DNA of 64,000 nt from Actinacidiphila yanglinensis (lineage in GTDB: Bacteria > Actinomycetota > Actinomycetes > Streptomycetales > Streptomycetaceae). How positions within the stretch are numbered: the first letter of the stretch is position 1; each line of letters starts with the position of its first letter. The translations under genes were made by a program, and so were the position numbers. Shown one piece after another: positions 43,401-50,790 of this stretch. The stretch covers positions 103,442-167,441 of the forward strand of contig NZ_FNVU01000021.1 of the NCBI RefSeq assembly GCF_900107965.1. The letters are read 5' to 3'. The notes under the pieces were generated by a model that was given only the letters and a program-made list of their open reading frames with translations, was not told the DNA's origin and made no database searches.

Positions 43401-45200
43401 CTCGACCGCGCCCGGGCCGCCGACGAGGACCGCAGGGCCGCGCAGCGCGCCTCCGACGACGCCCGCCGCACCGCCAGGGTGCTGCGGGCGGAGCGCGCCG
43501 AGATCGCCGGCGCCCCCGACGACGGTCCCGAGCCGGACGCGCACGAACCGTCCGCCTCCTCGCTGCCCGCGCTGCGGGAGGCGTACCGCGCGGCCTCCCA
43601 GGTCTACGAGCAGGTGGGCGTCGGCGCCGACCTGCGCGCCGAACAGGCGCGCGCGGAGAGCACCGAGAACGCCGCCCTCGCCGAACTCGAGCGCCTCAGC
43701 AACAAGGTGCGCAGCCGCGCCGCCCAGCTCCTCGAAGGACCCGACGGCTCCGACGGACCCTCGCGGCAGGCCGCGGCCGGCCGGGCCGAGCAGCTCGTGC
43801 AGACCCTGGAGTCACGCCAGTCCACCGCCAGCGAGCAGTTGGGCCGGCTGCGGGCCGAGACCGAGCGCCTCGCGCCCGCCGAGGGAGACGCCCACGCGAC
43901 GCTGCCCGACTCCCTCACCCCGCGCGACGCCGACCACGCCCAGCAGCTGCTGCGCGCCGCGAACGCCGAACTCGCCACCCACACCGAGGAACTGGACCAG
44001 GCCCGGGCCGCGCACGCCGACGTGGTGCGCTCCCACCGCGCCGCCGAGGACGCCGTCGGCGGATTCGACGACACCGCAGGGCTCCTGCGCGACCTGCTGC
44101 GCGACGGCCCGCAGGCCCCGGCGGACGACGAGGAGCCCGAGCCGTACCCCGGCGGCCTGGAGGAGGCGCGGCAGGCCGCCGCCGAGGCCCGCCGCAGCCT
44201 GCGCGGCTGCGCGGCCGACCTGTCCGCGGCCGACACGCACCTGCGGGACGCCTGCGACGTCCTGGTGCGGCACGCCAACGCGGTCCGCTACGAGCAGGTC
44301 CGCACACCGGCGCGCCAGCAGATCCGTGAGCTGCCCGCCGCCGCGCTGCCCGAGCACGCCGCCTCCTGGGCCGCCGCGTTCGCCCCCCGCCTGCGCGTCC
44401 TGACCGACGAGCTGGACCAGTTGGAGCGCAACCGCGACAGCATCGTGGACCGGCTTCGCGGCCTGGTGGAGTCCTCGCTGGCCACCCTGCGCTCGGCGCA
44501 GCGGCTGTCCCGGCTGCCGGAGGGGCTCGGCGAGTGGTCGGGCCAGGAGTTCCTGCGCATCCGCTTCGACGACCCCGACCACGCGGTGCTCACCGACCGC
44601 CTCGGCGAGGTCATCGACGAGGCCACCCGCGCCGCCGTACGGAAGAACTCCGACCTGCGCCGCGACGGCATGACGCTGCTGCTGCGCGGGGTCGGCGCCG
44701 CACTCGAACCGCGCGGGATCGCCGTGGAGATCCTCAAGCCGGACGCCGTGCTGCGCGCCGAGCGGGTGCCGGTCGGCCAGATGGGAGACGTCTTCTCCGG
44801 CGGTCAGCTGCTGACCGCGGCCATCGCGCTGTACTGCACCATGGCCGCCCTGCGCAGCAACGACCGCGGCCGGGACCGGCAGCGGCACGCGGGCACCCTC
44901 TTCCTGGACAACCCCATCGGTCGCGCCAACGCGACCTACCTGCTGGAGCTCCAGCGGGCCGTGGCGGACGCGCTCGGCGTCCAACTGCTCTACACCACCG
45001 GCCTGTTCGACACGACCGCGCTCGCGGAGTTCCCCCTGGTGGTGCGGTTGCGCAACGACGCGGACCTGCGGGCGGGACTGAAGTACATCAGCGTGGAGGA
45101 GCACCTGCGGCCCGGCCTGCCGGTCCCCGACCCGCGCGGCGAGCAGGTGCACGGCGAGATCACCGCCACCCGGATGTTCCGCCGCCCCGCGGAGGCCTGA
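40428..45200 (+). CDS. SMC/MukB-like ATPase (MksB/JetC position)
   Basis: 1590 residues with ABC-ATPase head halves at both ends and long coiled coils between. Walker A is FLENGGGKSVLL (Lys69, Ser70); the first Gly of the consensus is Leu63. ABC signature VFSGGQLL at 1455-1462; Walker B TLFLDNPIG with Asp1494 but Asn1495 where Glu is usual; a switch-like LLYTTGLFD follows. Coiled coil about 280-610 and 840-1370 flank a Ser/Gly/Asp-rich insert (about 615-690) and a globular hinge-like part (about 700-830, ATVEYLAEHGIPALPGWRYL). Probably the DNA-translocating or loop-forming subunit of a condensin-like complex. Confidence 0.8.
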   Translation: MYELSRLRLYSIGPAGARYADTVLDLRGVGEPVPQPAPAQGDFFADEPTGPPRRPAPAGVLFLENGGGKSVLLKLIFSVMLPGHRNTLGGASSGVLRKFLLAEDCGHVALEWQHTLTGELVVVGKVSEWRGRQVSSDPRKFSEAWYSFRPGPGLGLDSLPVAEATSVRPPAEGTSGARGRRRTMKGFRDALTEASKTYPHLEVVWEEIHDRWNEHLGDIGLDPELFRYQREMNADEGEAAGLFAVKKDSDFTDLLLRAVTDTRDTDGLADLVHGFAGKLGRRAELTAERDFTAGSLDLLDRIVDASAVRDQARGVHAQSERRARVLTRRLTARARQERERAADLAQDMAGAAHTVTDTEQARAGSARIAAELAYRHASLALAAAEKGAAALRRELTDARTLHSAWQTAETVLRHRAAGDRLARVTEAIRAAERDAAPALAARTLAATELVRALHGAAARAERQADDEEERSATLQSLAESAHRDATAAATEAQRARSENGHLGQRLTEVEQETAEAVRAGWLDDTAPDADPARAALAAADAERAAEALARAAADTASTAGDRAREAAGAEARAELAAARAADALTAATTAHRAALAATTPLTTDPRALALLGLGEASSSVSGAPSSSLPGTSADAGAADGDTAAGGPGGSASGGSDGAASPGADPTGRTVESADPDGSATVTGLREGPLDAAELDRFAEPLREMVEEGVAAAERQMFELRTAAADDARILGALGDGGLLPPGPDVLATVEYLAEHGIPALPGWRYLAQAVAPADHSAVLAARPELVDGVVVTDPDSYARAREALAQAALLPRSTVAVGTAAALLAPTPPADHASDVFLVPPNPAMHDEMAADGERRELRGRAAAREEEIRVLAARLAHDRTLAARLASWRASCPPGHLAELAAEVGAAQDAAQRARAELAAAREERAEADAAAAEAGADNDSRRSAAEQARRRADVLAGLAHRLRERANWQRRARELAADASEAEARAETCLDRARAADEDRRAAQRASDDARRTARVLRAERAEIAGAPDDGPEPDAHEPSASSLPALREAYRAASQVYEQVGVGADLRAEQARAESTENAALAELERLSNKVRSRAAQLLEGPDGSDGPSRQAAAGRAEQLVQTLESRQSTASEQLGRLRAETERLAPAEGDAHATLPDSLTPRDADHAQQLLRAANAELATHTEELDQARAAHADVVRSHRAAEDAVGGFDDTAGLLRDLLRDGPQAPADDEEPEPYPGGLEEARQAAAEARRSLRGCAADLSAADTHLRDACDVLVRHANAVRYEQVRTPARQQIRELPAAALPEHAASWAAAFAPRLRVLTDELDQLERNRDSIVDRLRGLVESSLATLRSAQRLSRLPEGLGEWSGQEFLRIRFDDPDHAVLTDRLGEVIDEATRAAVRKNSDLRRDGMTLLLRGVGAALEPRGIAVEILKPDAVLRAERVPVGQMGDVFSGGQLLTAAIALYCTMAALRSNDRGRDRQRHAGTLFLDNPIGRANATYLLELQRAVADALGVQLLYTTGLFDTTALAEFPLVVRLRNDADLRAGLKYISVEEHLRPGLPVPDPRGEQVHGEITATRMFRRPAEA

Positions 45201-45250
45201 GGCAGGGGGTACCCGCGGGCGGCAGCAGGACGTTCACCGGCTGTACACCC

Positions 45251-45679
45251 TCACGCGCCGTGTGCCCGGGGCACGTCACCCCGCATCCGCCGGTCGCGTA
45301 TCCGCGCCTGGCCGCCCGTGTCGCCCTCGCCCCGCCCGGTGGCCCGCGCCGCCCGGCGGGCGCGGCGGCGCTCCCGCCGCAGGGCCCGCGCCGCGCTGCT
45401 CGGGCTGGACACCACCCCGTTGCGCTGGTTCCAGACCTGGCGGGTGACCCACACGTCGAGTACCGCCCAGCTCGCGGCGACACTGGTGAGCACGCTGGCG
45501 AGGGTCATCGGCGCGCTCAGCCAGGACTGCCCGGCCGCCAGCACCACCGTGGCCACCGCCTCCGTGAGGGCGACCGCGGATATCAGGGCCGCGCGCACCG
45601 CCGCGGTACGCACCGGATCGGGCATCCGCGGGGTCGGTACGGGCTGTTCCTCCCACATGGTTCGACGCTCGAACTCCAT
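45251..45679 (-). CDS. Conserved membrane protein, unknown function
   Basis: 142 residues. Acidic/aromatic N-terminus (MEFERRTMWEEQPVPTPRMPDP), two hydrophobic segments (about 30-53 and 61-85), then a strongly basic tail (RALRRERRRARRAAR). Basic tail suggests contact with nucleic acid or anionic lipid on the cytoplasmic side. ATG 45679 has AGGGA 8 nt upstream. Convergent with the SMC-like gene, divergent from the conservon. Confidence 0.7.
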   Translation of the reverse strand: MEFERRTMWEEQPVPTPRMPDPVRTAAVRAALISAVALTEAVATVVLAAGQSWLSAPMTLASVLTSVAASWAVLDVWVTRQVWNQRNGVVSSPSSAARALRRERRRARRAARATGRGEGDTGGQARIRDRRMRGDVPRAHGA

Positions 45680-45804
45680 AAGGGGTCCCTGCCCCGAATC
45701 GTCCGCGTGCATTCCGGCGCGGTCCGCGACCTGCCCGGGCGGCGCTTTCCGGCCAGACGCCCTCAACGCCAAGGCCGACTTTCGAGTTACCACTGTCACA
45801 GGAG

Positions 45805-45810
45805 TAGGCT
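45805..45810 (+). promoter_or_regulatory. Candidate -10 of the conservon operon
   Basis: TAGGCT, 59 nt before the start of the sensor kinase; implies a normal 5' leader with a GGGAGG ribosome site. No -35 consensus seen. Confidence 0.4.
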
Positions 45811-45868
45811 CACGCCGTTTGCACGCCACAGACCGATCCCCGTTTCGGGGCGATACGTTGGGGAGGCC

Positions 45869-48508
45869 ATGCGCTTTCGCGGTACGACGATCCGCCGGAA
45901 GATCGTGGCGCTGCTGCTGATCCCGCTGGTGTCCCTCACCGTCATCTGGGTCTTTGCCGCAACGATCACGAGCCGCGCGGTGTTCGGTCGCCCCGACGCC
46001 CAGCGAATAGCGAACAACGTGGTCTATCCCCTGGAAGACGCGTTGGGCGGCATCCAGCAGGAGCGTAAGGCGGCTCTCCTCTACATCGCCAACACCCGCG
46101 ACTCCCAGGCGAGGATCGCCTACGAGAAGCAGCAACAGGCAACGGATTCGGCCATTGGCCGGCTGCGCACCCAAATCAGCGGCGCCCACATGCGCAGCGA
46201 CCTCAACAGCCAGGCGCGCGGCTACCTCGACGACTTCTACAGCGCCGTGGGCGGCCTGTCCGCGCTGCGGCAGCGGGTCGACAACCAGCGGATCACCCGC
46301 GAGGACACCTACGCCGGCTACAACTCCTTCCAGGCGCCCGCCTTCTCGCTGTGCGACAGCCTGTACCTGGTCGACAACGCGGACCTCGACTCGCAGCGCG
46401 CCGGAGTGATCGGCCTGGTCCGCGCCGAGGAGCAGATCACCCGCGAGGACGCCCTGATGGGCGCCGCGATCAGTACCGGCCACATGAGCCGCCAGGAGTT
46501 GAACGCCTTCGTCTCCGCGGTCGCCCTGGAACGCGGCTACTACGACGACAGCGAGCCGCTGCTGACGAGTGCGTACCGCGCCGAACTCGACGAATACTGG
46601 CAGAGCCCGGGCGGCAAGGCACTGCGTTCCGCCCAGGACGCAGTGACCGCCGCGTCCCCGGCCGACGCGCCGATCGTGGCCGCGCACCAGTCCTGGCCCA
46701 CGGTGGCCGGCACCGCCGAGACCGATCTCGACAAGCTCGACACCAAGGTGGTCGGGAACTTCACCGACCGTGCCGCACCGGTGCCCACCTCCCTCGTGGT
46801 GGAGGCGGCGCTGGCGGGCGGCCTCGGCCTGATCGCGGTGGTCGCCTCGCTGTTCGTGTCGGTCCGGGTCGGCCGCGGCCTGATCCGCGACCTGACCGGG
46901 CTGCGCCGCGAGGCGCAGGAGCTGTCCGGCACCCGACTGCCGCGCGTCATGCGCCGGTTGGCCTCCGGCGAGCAGGTCGACATCGAGACCGAGGTGCCGC
47001 GGTTGCAGTACGCGGACGACGAGATGGGCCAGGTCGGCCAGGCCCTCAACACGCTCCAGCGCGCGGCGGTCGAGGCGACGGTCCGGCAGGCCGACATGCG
47101 CAAGGGCGTCTCGGACGTCTTCGTGAACCTCGCCCGCCGCAGCCAGGTCCTGCTGCACCGCCAACTCACGCTGCTGGACGCGATGGAGCGGCGCACCGAA
47201 CAGCCGGAGGAGCTCTCCGACCTGTTCCGCCTGGACCACATGACCACCCGTATGCGGCGGCACGCCGAGGGCCTGGTCATCCTCTCCGGCGCGGCCCCTT
47301 CGCGGCAGTGGCGCAAGCCCGTGCAGCTCATGGACGTGGTCCGGGCGGCCGTCGCCGAGGTCGAGGACTACGAGCGGGTCGAGGTGCGCCGCCTGCCGCG
47401 GCTGGCCGTGGCCGGCGCCGCGGTCGCCGACCTCACCCACCTGCTCGCCGAACTCATCGAGAACGCCGCGGTGTTCTCGCCCCCGCACACCCCGGTGCGG
47501 CTGCACGGCGAGTACGTCGCCAACGGCTTCGTGCTGGAGATCGACGACCGCGGCCTGGGCCTGACCCCGGACGCCCTGCTGGAGGCGAACCTGCGGCTCG
47601 CCGAGACCCCCGAGTTCGAGCTGTCCGACACCGACCGGCTCGGCCTGTTCGTGGTCAGCCGGCTCGCGCAACGGCACAGCGTGCGCGTCTCGTTGCGGCA
47701 GTCCCCGTACGGCGGCACGACCGCCGTGGTGCTGGTACCGGCGGCGCTGCTCACCGAGACCGACGAGGACACCGGCTCGACCCGCCTGGAGGTCCCCGCG
47801 GAGGAGCCGAAGCCGGCCGACGGCGACCCCGAGCACACCTTCCGCCAGTGGGGCCTGGACGGTATCGGCGGCGAGCAGCACAAGGAGCACGCCGCCCATG
47901 CGGAGGAGCCCGCGCCGGCGCCGGCTCCCGCCGCGGCACCCGAGCCGGCCGGCCCCGGCGGGCTGCCGCGCCGCCGCCGCACCACACCGGTCCTGGTCTC
48001 CGACCGCGGCCGTCCGGTCGGCGAGCGGCCGCAGCGCGGCACCCGCGAGGAGCCGGCCCAGGCCGAGCCGGTCAGGACCGAACCTGCCGAGGCCACCGAC
48101 GAACCGCCCGGCGCCCGGCCGGAGGACCTGCCCGCGGCGAACCCTCCCGCCGCGACGGCCCCGAAGCCTGCCGCGGCCGCTGCGCCCGCGCCGGCCGCAC
48201 CTGCACCGGAACGGGACCGGCCCACCGGCTCCGTCCCCGACCCCGCTACCGGCACCGCCCTTCCGCGCCGGGTCCGGCAGGCCAACCTGGCACCGCAGTT
48301 GCGGGTGGAACCGCCGCCGGCCGCCCGCGAGGCGGAGACCGGCGGACGGGAGCGCTCCGCGGACGAGGTGCGCGACCGGATGGCCTCGCTCCAGCGGGGC
48401 TGGCAGCGCGGACGAGCCGTCGACCCGGACGCGGATCCGGACCCCGGCGCCGATGACGACACTTCGACACCAGTAACGCGAACGACACCTGAGGAGTACG
48501 GCCGATGA
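45869..48508 (+). CDS. cvnA: Conservon sensor histidine kinase-like protein (CvnA type) with NIT domain
   Basis: 879 residues. TM1 (about 12-32), an extracellular nitrate/nitrite-sensor-type helical domain, TM2 (about 310-335), HAMP-like linker, then a GHKL ATPase domain with N-box LIENAAVFSPP, EIDDRGLGL and DTDRLGLFVV. A usual phospho-acceptor His box is not evident, as is common for CvnA. The C-terminal 260 residues are Pro/Ala/Glu-rich and probably disordered. ATG 45869 has GGGAGG. Heads the operon of roadblock, DUF742 and GTPase genes. Confidence 0.88.
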   Translation: MRFRGTTIRRKIVALLLIPLVSLTVIWVFAATITSRAVFGRPDAQRIANNVVYPLEDALGGIQQERKAALLYIANTRDSQARIAYEKQQQATDSAIGRLRTQISGAHMRSDLNSQARGYLDDFYSAVGGLSALRQRVDNQRITREDTYAGYNSFQAPAFSLCDSLYLVDNADLDSQRAGVIGLVRAEEQITREDALMGAAISTGHMSRQELNAFVSAVALERGYYDDSEPLLTSAYRAELDEYWQSPGGKALRSAQDAVTAASPADAPIVAAHQSWPTVAGTAETDLDKLDTKVVGNFTDRAAPVPTSLVVEAALAGGLGLIAVVASLFVSVRVGRGLIRDLTGLRREAQELSGTRLPRVMRRLASGEQVDIETEVPRLQYADDEMGQVGQALNTLQRAAVEATVRQADMRKGVSDVFVNLARRSQVLLHRQLTLLDAMERRTEQPEELSDLFRLDHMTTRMRRHAEGLVILSGAAPSRQWRKPVQLMDVVRAAVAEVEDYERVEVRRLPRLAVAGAAVADLTHLLAELIENAAVFSPPHTPVRLHGEYVANGFVLEIDDRGLGLTPDALLEANLRLAETPEFELSDTDRLGLFVVSRLAQRHSVRVSLRQSPYGGTTAVVLVPAALLTETDEDTGSTRLEVPAEEPKPADGDPEHTFRQWGLDGIGGEQHKEHAAHAEEPAPAPAPAAAPEPAGPGGLPRRRRTTPVLVSDRGRPVGERPQRGTREEPAQAEPVRTEPAEATDEPPGARPEDLPAANPPAATAPKPAAAAAPAPAAPAPERDRPTGSVPDPATGTALPRRVRQANLAPQLRVEPPPAAREAETGGRERSADEVRDRMASLQRGWQRGRAVDPDADPDPGADDDTSTPVTRTTPEEYGR

Positions 48509-48927
48509 CGGCACCATCCAGCCCGACACGTGAGCTGAGCTGGCTCCTTGACGATCTGGTCGCCCGTGTGGCCAGCATCCGCAAGGCCCTGGTGCTCTCC
48601 GGGGACGGCCTCTCGATCGGCGCCTCCGACGGGCTCACCCGTGAGGACTCCGAGCACCTCGCGGCCGTCGCCTCCGGCTTCCACAGCCTGGCCAAGGGCG
48701 TGGGCCGGCACTTCGAGGCCGGCCGGGTCCGGCAGACCATCGTGGAACTCGACGAGGCGTTCCTCTTCGTCACGGCCGCCGGCGACGGCAGTTGCCTCGC
48801 GGTGCTCGCCGACGCGGACTCCGACGTCGGCCAGGTCGCGTACGAGATGGCCCTGCTGGTCAAGCGGGTGGGCGCGCATCTCAGCAGCGCGCCGCGGCAC
48901 GGCGGCGGTACCGCCCTCAGCGGCTGA
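48505..48927 (+). CDS. cvnB: Roadblock/LC7 protein (CvnB type)
   Basis: 140 residues. ELSWLLDDLVARVASIRKALVLSGDGL and the following DSEHLAAVASGFHSLAKGVG form the roadblock fold. ATGA overlap with cvnA. In conservons it binds CvnA and the GTPase, probably modulating nucleotide exchange or hydrolysis. Confidence 0.9.
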   Translation: MTAPSSPTRELSWLLDDLVARVASIRKALVLSGDGLSIGASDGLTREDSEHLAAVASGFHSLAKGVGRHFEAGRVRQTIVELDEAFLFVTAAGDGSCLAVLADADSDVGQVAYEMALLVKRVGAHLSSAPRHGGGTALSG

Positions 48928-48960
48928 CCGCGAGGCGTTGAATCTACGGGGTGACAGGTC

Positions 48961-49380
48961 ATGAGTGCTGAGTCGTCGGGAAACTCCGACCCCTCGGAGT
49001 CGGAGCGGTGGTACGACGACGCGGCCGGTCCGGTGGTCCGTCCCTACGCGATGACGCGGGGCCGCACCAGCCATGGCGCCGACACGAAGATCGACCTGAT
49101 CGCCCTGGTGATCGCCGAGCGGGCCCCCGGGGACGGGGACCCGCTCGACGACCACACGCTGTCGCCGGAACACCTCGACATCATCGAGCGGTGCCAGTAC
49201 CAGGCCATCTCCGTGGCCGAGTTGGCGGCCGACCTCGACCTTCCGGTGGGCGTGGTCCGCGTGCTGGTCGGCGATCTGGTCGAGGGCGCGCATGTGCGCC
49301 TCCACAAGCCGGTGCCCCCGGCCGAGTTGCCCGACGTGAGCATCCTGCGCGAGGTGATCAATGGCCTGCGCGCCCTGTAG
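48961..49380 (+). CDS. cvnC: DUF742 winged-helix protein (CvnC type)
   Basis: 139 residues. VVRPYAMTRGRT and the C-terminal winged-helix region (EHLDIIERCQYQAISVAELAADLDLPVGVVRVLVGDLV in parts) are DUF742 signatures, ending in a typical LREVINGL. Third gene of the conservon, 33 nt after cvnB. Confidence 0.9.
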   Translation: MSAESSGNSDPSESERWYDDAAGPVVRPYAMTRGRTSHGADTKIDLIALVIAERAPGDGDPLDDHTLSPEHLDIIERCQYQAISVAELAADLDLPVGVVRVLVGDLVEGAHVRLHKPVPPAELPDVSILREVINGLRAL

Positions 49381-49517
49381 CACCTGCCCGCGTCCGGGTC
49401 CGCGCAGGGCCGCCTGCGCCGGGGCCGTGGCAAGTAACGTATGCAGCAATCGAGTTGTGAGTTCGTCGCCCGCGGACGTCCCGTCGCCCGCCCCGGTAGG
49501 GAAGTAGAGAAGAGACC

Positions 49518-50120
49518 ATGGCCGTCGCGCGCACCGAACTCCGTCCCGAGCTGTCCGCCAAGGAGCCGGTGGCGCTCAAGCTGCTGGTGGCGGGCGGGTT
49601 CGGCGCGGGCAAGACCACGCTGGTCGGCGCGGTCAGCGAGATCCGTCCGCTGCGCACCGAGGAGTCGCTGAGCGAGGCCGGCCGCCCGGTGGACAGCACT
49701 GTCGGGGTCGAGGGCAAGCGGACCACCACGGTCGCCATGGACTTCGGGCGGATCACGCTGCGCGAGAACCTGGTGCTCTATCTGTTCGGCACGCCCGGGC
49801 AGGACCGCTTCTGGTTCCTGTGGGACGAGTTGGCGCAGGGCGCGCTGGGCGCGGTGGTCCTCGCCGACACCCGCCGGCTGGCCGACTGCTTCGCGGCCGT
49901 GGACTACTTCGAGCAGCGCGGTATCCCCTTCGCGGTGGCCGTCAACTGCTTCGAGGGCGCCGAACTCCACGACCCGCAGCACGTCCGCGAGGCGCTGGAC
50001 ATCGACTCGGGCGTCCCGGTGGTGCTGTGCGACGCGCGGGAGCGCGACTCGGCGAAGAACGTGCTGATCAGCGTGGTCGAGCACGCCGCGAAGGTGGCGG
50101 CGGGGCGGCGCACCGTCTAG
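49518..50120 (+). CDS. cvnD: Conservon GTP-binding protein (CvnD type)
   Basis: 200 residues, small Ras-like GTPase of the bacterial MglA-related group. G1 GGFGAGKTTL, switch region DSTVGVEGKRTTTVAMDFG, G3 GTPGQDRFWF; the NKxD base-recognition motif is replaced by NCFEGA, usual for Cvn GTPases. No P450 (CvnE) gene follows. Operon ends at a strong hairpin. Confidence 0.9.
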   Translation: MAVARTELRPELSAKEPVALKLLVAGGFGAGKTTLVGAVSEIRPLRTEESLSEAGRPVDSTVGVEGKRTTTVAMDFGRITLRENLVLYLFGTPGQDRFWFLWDELAQGALGAVVLADTRRLADCFAAVDYFEQRGIPFAVAVNCFEGAELHDPQHVREALDIDSGVPVVLCDARERDSAKNVLISVVEHAAKVAAGRRTV

Positions 50121-50122
50121 CA

Positions 50123-50164
50123 CGGTGACCCGGGGCGGCCCGAGCCGCCCGCCCGCCGTCACCG
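50123..50164 (+). terminator. Terminator of the conservon operon
   Basis: Outer arms CGGTGAC (50123-50129) and GTCACCG (50158-50164); inner stem GGGCGGC (50133-50139) and GCCGCCC (50144-50150) with a CCGA loop. Confidence 0.75.
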
Positions 50165-50264
50165 ACCGGCCGCCGCCTGCGCGGCGCCGCCGTTCGCGCC
50201 GCGGGCGAACCCGGCGGGCCCTCGGACCGGGCGGCGCCCGGGCGGACACCCTGTCCCAGGGGTG

Positions 50265-50639
50265 CTACACGTCCTCGGCCGCCGCGTCCTGACTCCCGTT
50301 GTCCGCACGCCACTTCGCCGCGGTCTCGGCAAGTTCGGCGTCCCGTCCCGCGAGCATCGTGGTGATCATCTTGACGTCGCCGCGCAGTGACCACGCCGGG
50401 TGGCCGAAGGTCGCCGGGTTGTTCTTCTCGATCAGGAAGTGCGCGGGCCACGCGGTCCCGTAGCCGATCAGCGGGAGCGCGGCGGCGTACCGCGCGCGCC
50501 CGCGGGCCAGGCCGTAGCCGGTGACCGCGAGCCCGGTCAGCGTGCCCGCCAGGTGCACCCAGCGGGTGGCCGCTTTGGAGTGCATCGCCACGTAGTAGGG
50601 CCAGAACTCCTCGAAGGAGTCAAAGGTCTGCTTCGCCAT
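50265..50639 (-). CDS. DUF962 (Mpo1-like) protein
   Basis: 124 residues. FEEFWPYYVAMHSKAATRWVHLAGT with two His in the first helices, two membrane-like segments and PAHFLIEKNNPATFGHPAWSL are typical of DUF962; yeast Mpo1 is an iron-dependent alpha-dioxygenase of 2-hydroxy fatty acids. ATG 50639 lies 6 nt after TACTGT (50651-50646), a leaderless layout. Confidence 0.85.
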   Translation of the reverse strand: MAKQTFDSFEEFWPYYVAMHSKAATRWVHLAGTLTGLAVTGYGLARGRARYAAALPLIGYGTAWPAHFLIEKNNPATFGHPAWSLRGDVKMITTMLAGRDAELAETAAKWRADNGSQDAAAEDV

Positions 50640-50684
50640 TACCGCACAGTAGCGCCGGGCCTGGACCGTGTCAGCCGTCCGTGC

Positions 50685-50723
50685 TAGGTTCTTCTCAGAT
50701 CGAGAAGTACTCAGATTGAGAAG
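50685..50723 (+). promoter_or_regulatory. Promoter and repeated operator of NUDIX/vWA/PurA-like cluster
   Basis: TAGGTT (50685-50690) is a candidate -10. Directly downstream are two copies of CTCAGATYGAGAAG (50694-50707 and 50710-50723), 16 nt apart, 13 of 14 bases shared; the first lies in a perfect CTTCTC-AGATC-GAGAAG palindrome (50691-50707). Likely the binding site of the NrtR-like product. Confidence 0.65.
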
Positions 50724-50790
50724 AACGGGGACCGGTCCCGCGCCGCGCGTGGGCGCGGTCGAGCACCGGGGGATCGACGAGGGGGCCGTC

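Noticed and set aside
37000..46000. JetD nuclease gene completing a Wadjet system
   Set aside because: No reading frame near the SMC-like operon resembles DUF3322/DUF2220; flanking genes are pxpABC and a small membrane protein.
45251..48529. 1092-residue minus-strand ORF over the conservon kinase gene
   Set aside because: Shadow of the plus-strand cvnA coding sequence; only the last 142 residues form the membrane protein.
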